DNA of 64,000 nucleotides from Vibrio thalassae (GCF_900089835.1 NZ_OANU01000014.1:1-64000); one strand, 5' to 3'; positions 17,540 through 25,008 are shown, numbered from the stretch's first letter. Numbers and translations: made by a program. Notes: generated from the letters alone by a model not told the origin.

Positions 17540-17814
17540 TCTCATACGCGAGAAAGCCTGACGGAACGATCGCAGTTGATATCGTCGATCCACATAGCTT
17601 GCATTTAAGCGATGCCTTGCCTAAGTTGAAGGGACTTGCTGAATATGCAGAGAAGCATGCAGGGAAATATCGTCGAATAGAGTCTGTTGCGGCCTTTAAT
17701 GGGAAGTTAAAGGTGTTAGCTCTCATGGAGCCAACGGTGAGAAAACAAGTTTTAGATTCAGATAATGCTAAATCGCTTTTCGAAAGTGAGTTGGCCTTTG
17801 ATTATTTGAACTAA
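17539..17814 (+). pseudogene. C-terminal fragment of a helicase/type III-like restriction protein
   Basis: An open frame runs without its own start from the IS21 end to TAA at 17812. It includes KPDGTIAVDIVDPHSLHLSD, then ALPKLKGLAEYAEKHAGKY and RRIESVAAFNGKLKVLAL. From memory, this DG..VDIVDPH..L.DA.PK..GLA.YA pattern is the tail of large DEAD/DEAH restriction-type helicases. Ninety-two residues remain; the body was lost when the IS21 element inserted and an adjacent deletion followed. It is a relic of a third defence system. Confidence 0.6.
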
Positions 17815-17830
17815 TTTTCTATATGGATTG

Positions 17831-17881
17831 TTAAATGGCCAATCGGTGTCCCTTAAGATGGGTTACTAGTTGGCCATTTAA
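17831..17881. terminator. Inverted repeat between convergent genes
   Basis: TTAAATGGCCAA (17831-17842) and TTGGCCATTTAA (17870-17881) are perfect 12-base arms around a 27-base loop. They lie between the end of the helicase fragment and the end of the ImmA/IrrE gene coming from the other side. A bidirectional terminator is likely, although T-runs are short. Confidence 0.5.
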
Positions 17882-17887
17882 GATAGT

Positions 17888-18976
17888 TTAAACGGAACGT
17901 AAAGGTGGAGGGGGTAACATTAGACTGTAACGCTCCTTCAAAAGCTGTCGGCTTAAACCACTATTAGCGATAAGGTTTTCAAGAGTGTGAATATCTAGTA
18001 ATTCTATAGCTCTTTGAAGCATCATAGGGTGCTCTATATTCATCAGTTCATCTCCTCTTTCAACCTTTGCAAAGCCATTTCTTGAGAGGTAGATATAACC
18101 TGATTTAGCTTTGTCACTAGTTATCAGTCCGAGAGCTTTTGCTCTATATAGAATTGCCTTAAGGCTGACGCCCCATCGAACTTTCATTTCAACAAGCGCA
18201 TCCCAATTAAAGTATGAGCCTCTTACTCTTGGAAACTCTGCGACGAAAGAGCTTCTTGGCATTAAAAATGCGCTAGCAAAGTTATTGGCTTGTTGTTCAG
18301 TGGTTCGACAACCTGTCTCAATACCTTGGTGCATAATGAGATGGCCTAACTCGTGTGCAAAATCAAATCGGAGCCTACCTGGACTCTGTTTCGTTGTATT
18401 TCTTACGATTAATGGACGAGACGTATATATAGAGAATGCGTCAATGCGTTCATCAGCATCAGCAAGATTGACAACAATACAACCTAGTTTCTCTAGCAAT
18501 TTTATCATGTTAGATATCGGGCCTAAGCCAAGACCGAACTCTTTTCTTGCGCGTTCAGCGAGAAGCTCAATATCTTTCACCGACCTGAACTCATGATCTT
18601 CTGCTGAAAAAATGCTTACTTCCGGAAAGCCCACTTCATCTTCTGTAGCAGAAACAAAATGACTATCAAGCATTTCTACTTGAGCCATTATTGTTTTTTT
18701 GAGCGTCTGAGTTGACGATCTCAAGCTTCTAAAATGGCATTGTTCAGCTTCAATGGTCTTTGCTCTTGGCCTAAAGAAGAAGCTTGTATGGACCGAAAGA
18801 AGACTACTAAGAAGTTCTATTTGTGCATCCGATGGAGAAGCATTGTTTTCTAGCCTAGACGCATATTGTCTTGTTACCTGTAAAGCTTCTCCTACATCTG
18901 CTAGCGATAGACCAGCAGCTACTCGCGCCAATTTTAGTTGCTCGCCGTTAAAACGATTAACAGCTTGATAAATCAT
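17888..18976 (-). CDS. XRE HTH plus ImmA/IrrE metallopeptidase
   Basis: This 362-residue two-domain protein has an N-terminal XRE helix-turn-helix (residues 12-65: LSLADVGEALQVTRQYASRL) and a C-terminal zinc peptidase with HELGH at 208-212 and EQQANNFASAFLMP at 227-240 providing the third ligand. Relatives such as ImmA and IrrE cleave repressors to switch on mobile elements or stress genes; others work as toxin-antitoxin or antiphage regulators. The start lies five bases after the upstream partner gene, so the two form an operon. All metal ligands are present. Substrate and role are unknown; the partner gene or the island's XRE repressors are candidates. Confidence 0.85.
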   Translation of the reverse strand: MIYQAVNRFNGEQLKLARVAAGLSLADVGEALQVTRQYASRLENNASPSDAQIELLSSLLSVHTSFFFRPRAKTIEAEQCHFRSLRSSTQTLKKTIMAQVEMLDSHFVSATEDEVGFPEVSIFSAEDHEFRSVKDIELLAERARKEFGLGLGPISNMIKLLEKLGCIVVNLADADERIDAFSIYTSRPLIVRNTTKQSPGRLRFDFAHELGHLIMHQGIETGCRTTEQQANNFASAFLMPRSSFVAEFPRVRGSYFNWDALVEMKVRWGVSLKAILYRAKALGLITSDKAKSGYIYLSRNGFAKVERGDELMNIEHPMMLQRAIELLDIHTLENLIANSGLSRQLLKERYSLMLPPPPLRSV

Positions 18977-18981
18977 TTCTT

Positions 18982-19578
18982 TTACTCATCAGAGACCTTT
19001 TTTTGTACTTTCTTTTTACGAACCAATAATGGCTCATCAATTTCAACCGACTCTGGTTTGTCTGTAATAACTGGACCAGTTACAACTGTGTCGTATTCCC
19101 AACTGCATATAACGTTGCTATTGCCGTTGAAACCCAACAAAGAAATAGATGGGGAATAATCAACACCATTAGATATAGGATTTAAGTAAAATCGCCAAAT
19201 CAATGGGGTATCAACATAGTCTTCCTCTAATTCAAGAGATATTTGATGCTTTTCAACAGCATTGCGTTTAAGGCGATGTTGCTTGCGAGGTGAGTGAGGG
19301 TCATCTACAACAAATTGAACAAGAGTGTTTCCAACTCTAGCAGTGTAATCCATTGTTTGGTTGGCAAGTGTGAGCCATGGATAAGCACTGTCTGAGTGCA
19401 TACGGATTAGCATTCCCTGTGGTAAACCATAATTTGCAGTGCCTTTAAACCAGGCCGTCGCATTGGGACTTTCTGAGTAATGATGGGCCTCATCGAGCAC
19501 ATCGAGTAGGTTTTCACTCAATATGTGCAAGCGTTCTTCCGTTAGGTCTGGAGCATAAAATTCAGGTTTTTTGGTCAT
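18982..19578 (-). CDS. Unknown protein, operon partner of the ImmA/IrrE peptidase
   Basis: I do not recognise this 198-residue protein. It is soluble, with an acidic helical start (LTEERLHILSENLLDVLDEA), a middle part rich in aromatic residues and beta-type sequence (YPWLTLANQTMDYTARVG, LIWRFYLNP, VDYSPSISLLGFNGN) and a charged tail (LVRKKKVQKKVSDE). It is the first gene of the pair and is separated from the peptidase gene by five bases. A role as effector, antitoxin or peptidase substrate is possible, but nothing in the sequence decides. Confidence 0.65.
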   Translation of the reverse strand: MTKKPEFYAPDLTEERLHILSENLLDVLDEAHHYSESPNATAWFKGTANYGLPQGMLIRMHSDSAYPWLTLANQTMDYTARVGNTLVQFVVDDPHSPRKQHRLKRNAVEKHQISLELEEDYVDTPLIWRFYLNPISNGVDYSPSISLLGFNGNSNVICSWEYDTVVTGPVITDKPESVEIDEPLLVRKKKVQKKVSDE

Positions 19579-20177
19579 TCGTTCTATCCGTATGCTGGGT
19601 TAAATTATGCAAAAGTTGTGAAATGTAAACTCATTCTATGCCTTTTTTTGTTTTTGTCAACCAGGGTGGTTACCAAAAAGCAACCACTAGGTAGCTTTTG
19701 GATTTCTTGTTGTGCTTACGAGTTGATAACCTGTATTGAGAAGTCGTTTTTAGGTGATTTTCAGAATTAAACAGTACTAGGTATAGGTATGGGACTTTCA
19801 CATGTGAAAGTCAGAAGTGCTATCGAAAACTTGCAGACAAAGCCCCACATAAGTTTGGATAATACCAGTTAATGTTCCATCCGCTTCAGCTTTGATTTCC
19901 AAGGTCCCACATAGCTCTAGAAACAAAATCTAGCAGCCCCAGAGCGTTACTACTATTTTTGGTGAAAGTAATCACCGAGGCCCCACATTAGATAGTTTAT
20001 TGGAAAGTGACTGGTTAGGTTCCGGTAAGGGGGTTCTATCAATGTGCAGCATTATTATTGGGGCATTGAAACTAAAAGTCTCTCAAACTGTCCAGAATGG
20101 GCATTTCCAGAGTGCAACCGAAATAGAAAGTCTCGGTAGACTGTAGCTCGTAGCAGTCATACAGAAGGAGGCTTATT
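19579..20177. other. Candidate origin of transfer, 599-base non-coding region before MobI-like genes
   Basis: There is no gene here. Palindrome copy 3 lies at 19794-19811. GYCCCA-type motifs then fall at 19842, 19874 (GTTCCA), 19904 and 19936, spaced 32, 30 and 32 bases, with a further GCCCCA at 19980. Small hairpins CTAGA-N7-TCTAG (19917-19933) and GGTGA-N6-TCACC (19961-19976) lie among them. The motif aactgtccagaatgggc at 20086 resembles one at 5207. In SXT/R391-type elements oriT lies just upstream of mobI, which is the arrangement here. The nick site cannot be located by eye. Confidence 0.5.
19794..19811. repeat. Island palindrome, copy 3
   Basis: ACTTTCACATGTGAAAGT is identical to copy 2 over all 18 bases. 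It is located between the ImmA/IrrE operon and the MobI-like genes, next to a phased GYCCCA array as at copy 2. Confidence 0.9.
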
Positions 20178-20765
20178 ATGCAAGACTACATTGAGCAGGA
20201 TAGATTAGCGTTTAATTGGCATCAGTTAGCCCATTACCGTGATGAATTTAATGAGTCAGAGTATTTTGAGAAGGCTCTGAGCCAGTCGGAAATGCTCCTC
20301 GACGAAATTATTAAGATTACACGCCAAGAGCCATTTCGACTCGAATTTATGGCTAGTTGTTTCGCTAGTAATTTTTGGCGTTTTAACCGACATTATCGCT
20401 CACCTGACATTTCGGAAGTACCTGGACGGTTTGGCTGCCGTGTGAGGGTTAAAGATAATAAGTTTGAGGCCTCATGGTATCTAAATGTTTTTCTTGATGA
20501 AGAAGACATGAAGCGCAGAAAAAACAAACACCAAAAAGTTAGGTCAGTACATATTCCGAAGGGGCCAGGTAGTCGCTATCGCCCAAGCAGTTTTTCTAAA
20601 GCTCAAGATTGGGAAAAGGTTCAGATTGATTATTGTGAAGATGCTTTTCAGCTGCTTCGAGAGATCCGGCATGAGATGGATAACATCAGAAAAAAAGTTG
20701 AAATGTGTCAGCGTCGTTTTATCAAGCTGCGAGATCATTTTGAGTTGATGGAGGAGCCCAAATGA
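20178..20765 (+). CDS. MobI-like mobilisation protein
   Basis: The 195-residue protein begins with a helical half (1-75). GRFGCRVRV, SWYLNVF, HIPKGPGSRYRPSSFSKAQ and DWEK (83-147) follow, then a long helix (150-190). As I recall it, this arrangement (glycine-arginine strand, WY..F, KG.G.RY, F..A..WE, helix) is that of MobI, the oriT-recognition factor of SXT/R391 elements and A/C plasmids. It has a strong AGAAGGAGG ribosome site and overlaps the next gene by ATGA. If right, it would mark the island's oriT for the relaxase of a helper element. The family call rests on memory of the pattern and should be tested by profile search. Confidence 0.55.
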   Translation: MQDYIEQDRLAFNWHQLAHYRDEFNESEYFEKALSQSEMLLDEIIKITRQEPFRLEFMASCFASNFWRFNRHYRSPDISEVPGRFGCRVRVKDNKFEASWYLNVFLDEEDMKRRKNKHQKVRSVHIPKGPGSRYRPSSFSKAQDWEKVQIDYCEDAFQLLREIRHEMDNIRKKVEMCQRRFIKLRDHFELMEEPK

Positions 20766-21292
20766 GTTTAGAAGACCCATTAGTCGGTATTTTTGATAAA
20801 GATATTCAAGTTGATCTAAATAGCCTAACGACCAATATCCATGATTCTGTATTGTTATCTACGTACATTTCGAAAATGAAAGATGAGTTAATCGTACAGC
20901 GACGTGATTTAAAACGCTCAGCTTTCTTTCTGGAAGAGTCATTCAACAATTACAGGGATAAATTAAAGAAAGAGCACTCCGGACAGGAACCGTTTCGGTT
21001 TGTCTTTACCGTGTATATCGAGGATAACCTGCCTAACTTTCAATGGTTTAAAGTTATAGTTTTTAATAGGGACAAACCAGCAAAGCTAGAAATGTTAACA
21101 GGTAACATTCTAAAGCAAAAAAGGATGAGTAACGTCGCTAACTGGGAACGGCAAATGTATTACCACATATGCCTACAAATAGAGGAAATGAAAGTGCGTG
21201 CAGACTTTATTTCAGAATTTGAGAAGAAGCTATTACAGCTTGTATATCCTGTAGATAAGATTGAAATGTTTGTTCGAAACAAAGTTAATTAA
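20762..21292 (+). CDS. Second MobI-like protein (diverged tandem copy)
   Basis: I see the same plan as in the preceding gene: a helical N-terminus, FRFVFTVYIEDNLPNFQW (78-95) and FKVIVFNRD as the beta part, then NWERQMYYHICLQIEEM (128-144) and a long closing helix. The first protein has DWEK followed by the same kind of helix, so the two are probably diverged duplicates. The genes overlap by four bases and are followed by a terminator. It lacks the KGPGSRY block of its neighbour. The function is inferred only from this resemblance and position. Confidence 0.45.
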   Translation: MSLEDPLVGIFDKDIQVDLNSLTTNIHDSVLLSTYISKMKDELIVQRRDLKRSAFFLEESFNNYRDKLKKEHSGQEPFRFVFTVYIEDNLPNFQWFKVIVFNRDKPAKLEMLTGNILKQKRMSNVANWERQMYYHICLQIEEMKVRADFISEFEKKLLQLVYPVDKIEMFVRNKVN

Positions 21293-21318
21293 ATCATAAT
21301 CTTGGTTGATATTTTATT

Positions 21319-21351
21319 AAGCCTTGCCAGACTTGTTGGGAAGGCTTTTTT
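21319..21351 (+). terminator. Rho-independent terminator after the MobI-like pair
   Basis: AAGCCTT at 21319-21325 pairs with AAGGCTT at 21341-21347, with CC/GG pairing inside, followed by a run of six T. It ends the two-gene operon. Confidence 0.8.
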
Positions 21352-21421
21352 GTTGCTTTTAGCTTGGAGGTTGCATTTTTAAAATACGTGATATTTTGGT
21401 AGTAAATAGGAGGGGTTTCAT

Positions 21422-22135
21422 ATGATGAAATTGAAAATTCAAACAATTGCCACCAGTAAGTTTAACGTGAGCGTAGCGTGGTTCTCTGGTTTATCAAAAA
21501 ATGGTGTGATTGATGTACGCGTAAGTCAGATTGAGCATCGTATAGCAGTTGCAGAGCTTACTGTAGTACGCTATTTGCTCTGGGACCGTCAGGTATTCGG
21601 CCATCGTCCAGGCAGCGGTAAAGGTCTTGCGATAGGGTTGTCGTGTGCGACCCTTCGGTCTTTGAAGCAGAGCTCAAGTAATGATTTGCGGAAAGCCGGT
21701 CAGTATTTGAAGACGTGGCTGGATGGAGTGCAACTCAATCCTGATGAAATTGTCGGTGTTGCCGCTTCTACTGACCAGATACTAATGATCCAGCCATATC
21801 GCTTTCCTCAACCTGTGTTTGATTCTCCAGTATTAGGGCCTGTTACAATCAGTCGCCATGCAATACAGCGTTACCAAGAGCGCTTTCGTCACGGTTACAC
21901 GAAATCTCCCTGGTTGAGCCTACAACGTCAACTTTGCAACCCTGAGCTTCGTCAAGCGAGACTCTCAGATCGTACACGATTTCAGAAACTGCTGAAGTAC
22001 GGTGACGACGGCAGTCAAATCTGGCACCACCCCACGGGAGATCTATATTTCTTGCTAGTGCCACAGGAGACTCACTGGCTGGTAGTCACTGTTTTTTCCC
22101 AGTTGAGTCACTCTATGGCTGAGGAGGTAGCATGA
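21422..22135 (+). CDS. Unknown island protein with a C-terminal ISRHAIQRYQER domain
   Basis: This is a 237-residue protein of unknown function. The N-terminal half (1-110) has beta-rich sequence with VAELTVVRYLLW and GSGKGLAIGLSCATLRSL; the GSGKG is not in a P-loop context. The C-terminal half holds VTISRHAIQRYQERF (141-155), QKLLKYGDDGSQIWHHP and GDLYFLLVPQETHWLVVTVF, a small domain I have seen in proteins of plasmids and islands, but I cannot assign a role. A GGAGGGG ribosome site precedes the start. It overlaps the next gene by ATGA. Confidence 0.65.
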   Translation: MMKLKIQTIATSKFNVSVAWFSGLSKNGVIDVRVSQIEHRIAVAELTVVRYLLWDRQVFGHRPGSGKGLAIGLSCATLRSLKQSSSNDLRKAGQYLKTWLDGVQLNPDEIVGVAASTDQILMIQPYRFPQPVFDSPVLGPVTISRHAIQRYQERFRHGYTKSPWLSLQRQLCNPELRQARLSDRTRFQKLLKYGDDGSQIWHHPTGDLYFLLVPQETHWLVVTVFSQLSHSMAEEVA

Positions 22136-22716
22136 TTCTGAAGATGCATACCGTTTCTGATGAAGTGTCTGCAAAGCACCCTGGTTGCACAGGTTTTGAG
22201 CCACATGCTTTCACGGAAAAAGACGCGAAGACAACCGTTCACCGTGATTGGCTCTGGCCGCTAAAACTAATAGTGAAATGGATTCTTTTTGTGGTGCTGT
22301 TGTTTTCCTTGCCCAGCCCAATTTCATTTTTGACTGTTTTGTTCACTGCATCTTATTACGTGAACAAGCTACATCGACGTTATGGCAGGTCAAGAAGGGG
22401 GCGAAGGTTCGCTGGACATGGACAAATGTCGATGCGAGATGGTTCGTTATCTGGCTTATCAAGTTCAGGAGTATACCGAGCTGGATTGGTCAGTGCAGCG
22501 AGTGCAGAATTGATGCCTGATATCGCAGATTCCAGTTCTGATTCGAGCCCATCATTTTGGTGTGGTTATATTAATCCAGCAAGCGGTCTTCCCATGGTGG
22601 AAAACTCCTGCATTGACATCGGTGGTAATGTGTTTGGGAATGACAGCATGACTAGCATTGATACTGGTTTTGACTGTGGTGGTATTAGCTGCGATCCCTT
22701 TGATTCAACGATTTAA
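22132..22716 (+). CDS. Unknown membrane protein with Ser-rich tail
   Basis: The 194-residue protein has one hydrophobic segment (about 45-75, LIVKWILFVVLLFSLPS onward) followed by a very basic stretch (KLHRRYGRSRRGRRF) and a Ser-rich, acidic tail. The tail ends in NPASGLPMVENS, GGNVFGND and several Cys. NPA(S/T)GLPM-type tails recur in small proteins of conjugative and mobilizable elements, from memory. It is coupled to the upstream gene by overlap. The charge pattern suggests the tail faces the cytoplasm or periplasm depending on orientation; this cannot be resolved. Confidence 0.6.
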   Translation: MILKMHTVSDEVSAKHPGCTGFEPHAFTEKDAKTTVHRDWLWPLKLIVKWILFVVLLFSLPSPISFLTVLFTASYYVNKLHRRYGRSRRGRRFAGHGQMSMRDGSLSGLSSSGVYRAGLVSAASAELMPDIADSSSDSSPSFWCGYINPASGLPMVENSCIDIGGNVFGNDSMTSIDTGFDCGGISCDPFDSTI

Positions 22717-22725
22717 GGAGGCTGT

Positions 22726-22842
22726 ATGGATTTGCTTTGGTATTGGCTCGCGGGGCTGATGTTAACAATAGCTGCTGTTGGATGTGTCTACTGGTATGCC
22801 GCATATCAGGCAAAGCGGGGTGAGAGTAACAAGGAGGGGTAG
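22726..22842 (+). CDS. Small single-pass membrane protein (38 aa)
   Basis: A short gene starts nine bases after the previous stop, with AAGGAGG at ideal spacing from ATG at 22726. The product is MDLLWYWLAGLMLTIAAVGC then VYWYAAYQAKRGESNKEG. Residues 3-27 are one transmembrane helix and the tail is polar and basic. It completes the three-gene operon from 21422. The good ribosome site, coupling and clean membrane helix support a real gene. Confidence 0.6.
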   Translation: MDLLWYWLAGLMLTIAAVGCVYWYAAYQAKRGESNKEG

Positions 22843-22881
22843 TTTTCCCGATTTCCCACGTTTCCCAACTTCCCTGTGAAC

Positions 22882-23211
22882 TTAGGATTTACTTGAGGTG
22901 TGGGGCTGGTTGCTAGCTAACTTTTGAATTAGTGTGCTTTTTTCTTCTTCTGAGAGATTTTCTATAAGGCATAGAAGTTCAGCTGTCTTTGGTGAATCAC
23001 AGAAAAAGAACGCAATGGGTACGTTTAGTTCTTCTGCCATTTTTCTTAACGTGTTGATATCAGGCGTATGGCGGCCTTTCTCATAATGGTTCATGCGTCC
23101 ACTCGCCACGCTTGGGTCCATACCAATACGAATACCGAGCGTTTTTTGGCTGATGCCTGCTCGCGTTCTTGCCTCTTTAAGGCGTGTTGGTAAGGGGCTT
23201 GGGGTTGGCAA
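22882..23211 (-). CDS. XRE-family repressor
   Basis: The 109-residue Cro/CI-type regulator has a helix-turn-helix at residues 9-65 (LKEARTRAGISQKTLGIRIG, then VASGRMNHYEKGRHTP). This is followed by LNVPIAFFFC and a helical C-terminus with LLCLIENLSEEEKSTLIQ. It is divergent from the Rap1a-like gene and upstream of it lie two identical-type 15-base operators, so it probably represses its own promoter and that of the divergent gene. It would be a natural target for the island's ImmA/IrrE peptidase, although no cleavage site can be read. Confidence 0.85.
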   Translation of the reverse strand: MPTPSPLPTRLKEARTRAGISQKTLGIRIGMDPSVASGRMNHYEKGRHTPDINTLRKMAEELNVPIAFFFCDSPKTAELLCLIENLSEEEKSTLIQKLASNQPHTSSKS

Positions 23212-23238
23212 ATCACATTCATCGACAATCTCTAGATG

Positions 23239-23287
23239 CTTAGATCTTCTAAGTTTTTCATGATTCTGTATACTTAGGATATCTAAG
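23239..23287. promoter_or_regulatory. Two CTTAG-N5-CTAAG operators in the divergent promoter
   Basis: CTTAGATCTTCTAAG at 23239-23253 and CTTAGGATATCTAAG at 23273-23287 are perfect 5+5+5 inverted repeats. Their centres are 34 bases apart, about three helical turns. They occupy the gap between the XRE gene and the Rap1a-like gene, the classic place for lambda-type repressor sites. Confidence 0.8.
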
Positions 23288-23322
23288 CTTTATGGTTGAT
23301 GGAATAGTCATGGAGAGCAAAA

Positions 23323-23811
23323 ATGCCCAGTAAGTTTGCACTTAAAAGAAAAACGAGAAGTGGTGTACCGTTGAAAGCCCTCAGTGTATGTTTATCGGTA
23401 GGTTTATCTGCCCAGGCATATGCTGTGCCTAGTTATGAGCTCACATATGGTGATTGGAAGCAGATGTGTGGCCAGCCTAACCAAGCGTGCAATTTTTTCC
23501 TCAAGGGCTTTTTGCAATCCGCTTCTTTTTGGACTCAGTGGGTTGAAGATGCGGCGTTACTTCGCCCTGATCTTAAAAGAGCAAATGATATCGTGCGTTG
23601 GGTCAGTATGCCTCAAGATAATGGTCAGCTTTGCTTACCAAGAAACATTCAGTTTGAATCAGTAAGATCTCATGTCGATCGATCCCTTGAGCTGCTGTAT
23701 CGAGAACAGCCTGATTTTACTCCAGGGCCCAGTACATTGCTTACAGGGCCTGGTTTAAGGGTAAATCTGTATGATGCATTTAAGAATGCGTACCCTTGTC
23801 GATCACAGTAA
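23323..23811 (+). CDS. Secreted Rap1a/Tai-like protein
   Basis: The 162-residue protein has a signal peptide (basic start KRKTRSG, hydrophobic KALSVCLSVGLSAQA, cut near AYA-VP). Mature-part features are C..Cys spacing in MCGQPNQACNFFLKGFLQSA, CLPRNIQFESVRSHVDRSLELL and a closing DAFKNAYPC. That Cys-Pro ... helix ... FPC-like ending is the Rap1a/Tai fold; such periplasmic proteins give immunity to type VI amidase effectors (Rap1a against Ssp1/Tae4). No effector gene lies beside it, so it may be an orphan immunity protein or have another role. The last nine bases overlap the convergent integrase gene. Confidence 0.55.
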   Translation: MPSKFALKRKTRSGVPLKALSVCLSVGLSAQAYAVPSYELTYGDWKQMCGQPNQACNFFLKGFLQSASFWTQWVEDAALLRPDLKRANDIVRWVSMPQDNGQLCLPRNIQFESVRSHVDRSLELLYREQPDFTPGPSTLLTGPGLRVNLYDAFKNAYPCRSQ

Positions 23812-25008
23812 GTGGCATATACGATCTGCAACCTTCTGATGTGCTTCTCTCCGTTCTTCCAGAAAGTCGTGACGGTTGTAGATGCCCTCAACGCCTTTGA
23901 GTTTGTGATTTAAGCAACGCTCAGCCACCTGTCCGTCAATGCCTTCGGCAGAAGCTAGAGTTCTGAAGGTGCGGCGTAGGTCATGGACAACAAAATAGTC
24001 AACCCCTTCCATTTTATTTTTGGTTGGCCTCTCTTTGTCACGACCAAACAGATATTTAATAGCGGTGGTTATTGTATCTGAGCCCATGTATGGATTTTTG
24101 CTCCTCCTTCTACTCGGAAATACATAATCGGAATCAAGAGCTCTGATTTTGAGTTCTTGCAGCCATTCCACAGCTTGGCGAGGAAGTGGGATAGTTAATG
24201 GTATGCCATTTTTGGTTCTCTCTTTGGGGAGCTCCCAGATCCCATTATCTAAATCAAACTCATCCCAAGGCGCTTGGCAGAGCTCGCTATTTCTGACGCC
24301 TAGCACTAGATATAAGCAGCAAGCTAGATAGTTTTCTCGTGTAAAGCTTACATTGTTCTCTCTGAACACTCGAAACACAGTTGCTATCTCGTCTTCGGTC
24401 AAAACACGCTCTCGACTTTTTTCAACACCTCCTGCGTCGTTGACACGAAAAGCTGCTGCCGGGTTGAACTGTGTGAGGTCGAGTTTGTTTGCATGTCGAA
24501 AAAGCTGTTTCATGTACATCAAGGTGTCATTTGCGATGCTTTTGCGGCCACTATCTACGACGCGCTTGATTACTTCTCTTACATCAAGAGCAGTGACTTG
24601 ATCGATTCTTATTTTGCCCATCACTGGGTGGATTTCTTTGGTGTAGATACGCTTGGGGATGTTGGCGTGTTGCAGTCTTACTTGAAGATCGTTTTTATAC
24701 CAATCATCGAACAGTTGCTCGACGGTTTCTATACCTGACCATTGACGGCGTTGACGTTCGGCCAGTGGATTTATGCCTTGTTTAATGAGCTTTCGCTGCT
24801 GGAAGGCGGCATCGCGTGCGTCAGCAAGGGATAGTTCTGGGTAGGACCCAAGTGTCATTTCTGGACGACTGCCGTTGATTGAAAATCGCAAGATCCAAAA
24901 CGGTTCTCCAGAAGCCGGTACAACGAAGTACAGACCATTACCGTCTGCGGTTTTGCGTGGTTCATCTTTGGCTAAAGCGGCGACTTTACGTGCATTGAGC
25001 TTGCCCAT
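23803..25008 (-). CDS. P4-type tyrosine integrase of the island
   Basis: This 401-residue site-specific recombinase inserts and excises the island at yicC. The N-terminal DUF4102 arm-binding domain (ADGNGLYFVVPASGEPFW, residues 21-38) is followed by the SAM-like core-binding domain (95-190). The catalytic domain has Arg239 (LGVRNSEL), the beta-hairpin Lys near 263-266, HDLRRTFRT (His342, Arg345), His368 (CLNHKL) and the nucleophile Tyr377 (GIYNRHDF). All active-site residues are present, so it should be functional. It reads away from yicC, and its 180-base upstream gap to the att site holds three ACTCACC repeats. Confidence 0.93.
   Translation of the reverse strand: MGKLNARKVAALAKDEPRKTADGNGLYFVVPASGEPFWILRFSINGSRPEMTLGSYPELSLADARDAAFQQRKLIKQGINPLAERQRRQWSGIETVEQLFDDWYKNDLQVRLQHANIPKRIYTKEIHPVMGKIRIDQVTALDVREVIKRVVDSGRKSIANDTLMYMKQLFRHANKLDLTQFNPAAAFRVNDAGGVEKSRERVLTEDEIATVFRVFRENNVSFTRENYLACCLYLVLGVRNSELCQAPWDEFDLDNGIWELPKERTKNGIPLTIPLPRQAVEWLQELKIRALDSDYVFPSRRRSKNPYMGSDTITTAIKYLFGRDKERPTKNKMEGVDYFVVHDLRRTFRTLASAEGIDGQVAERCLNHKLKGVEGIYNRHDFLEERREAHQKVADRICHLL

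Noticed and set aside
17006..20024. CRISPR-like arrays from the 31-base spacing
   Set aside because: Only a six-base motif repeats; there are no full direct repeats and no cas genes.
21422..22135. P-loop ATPase from the GSGKG stretch
   Set aside because: The stretch lacks the preceding hydrophobic strand and following S/T helix of a Walker A motif, and there is no Walker B.
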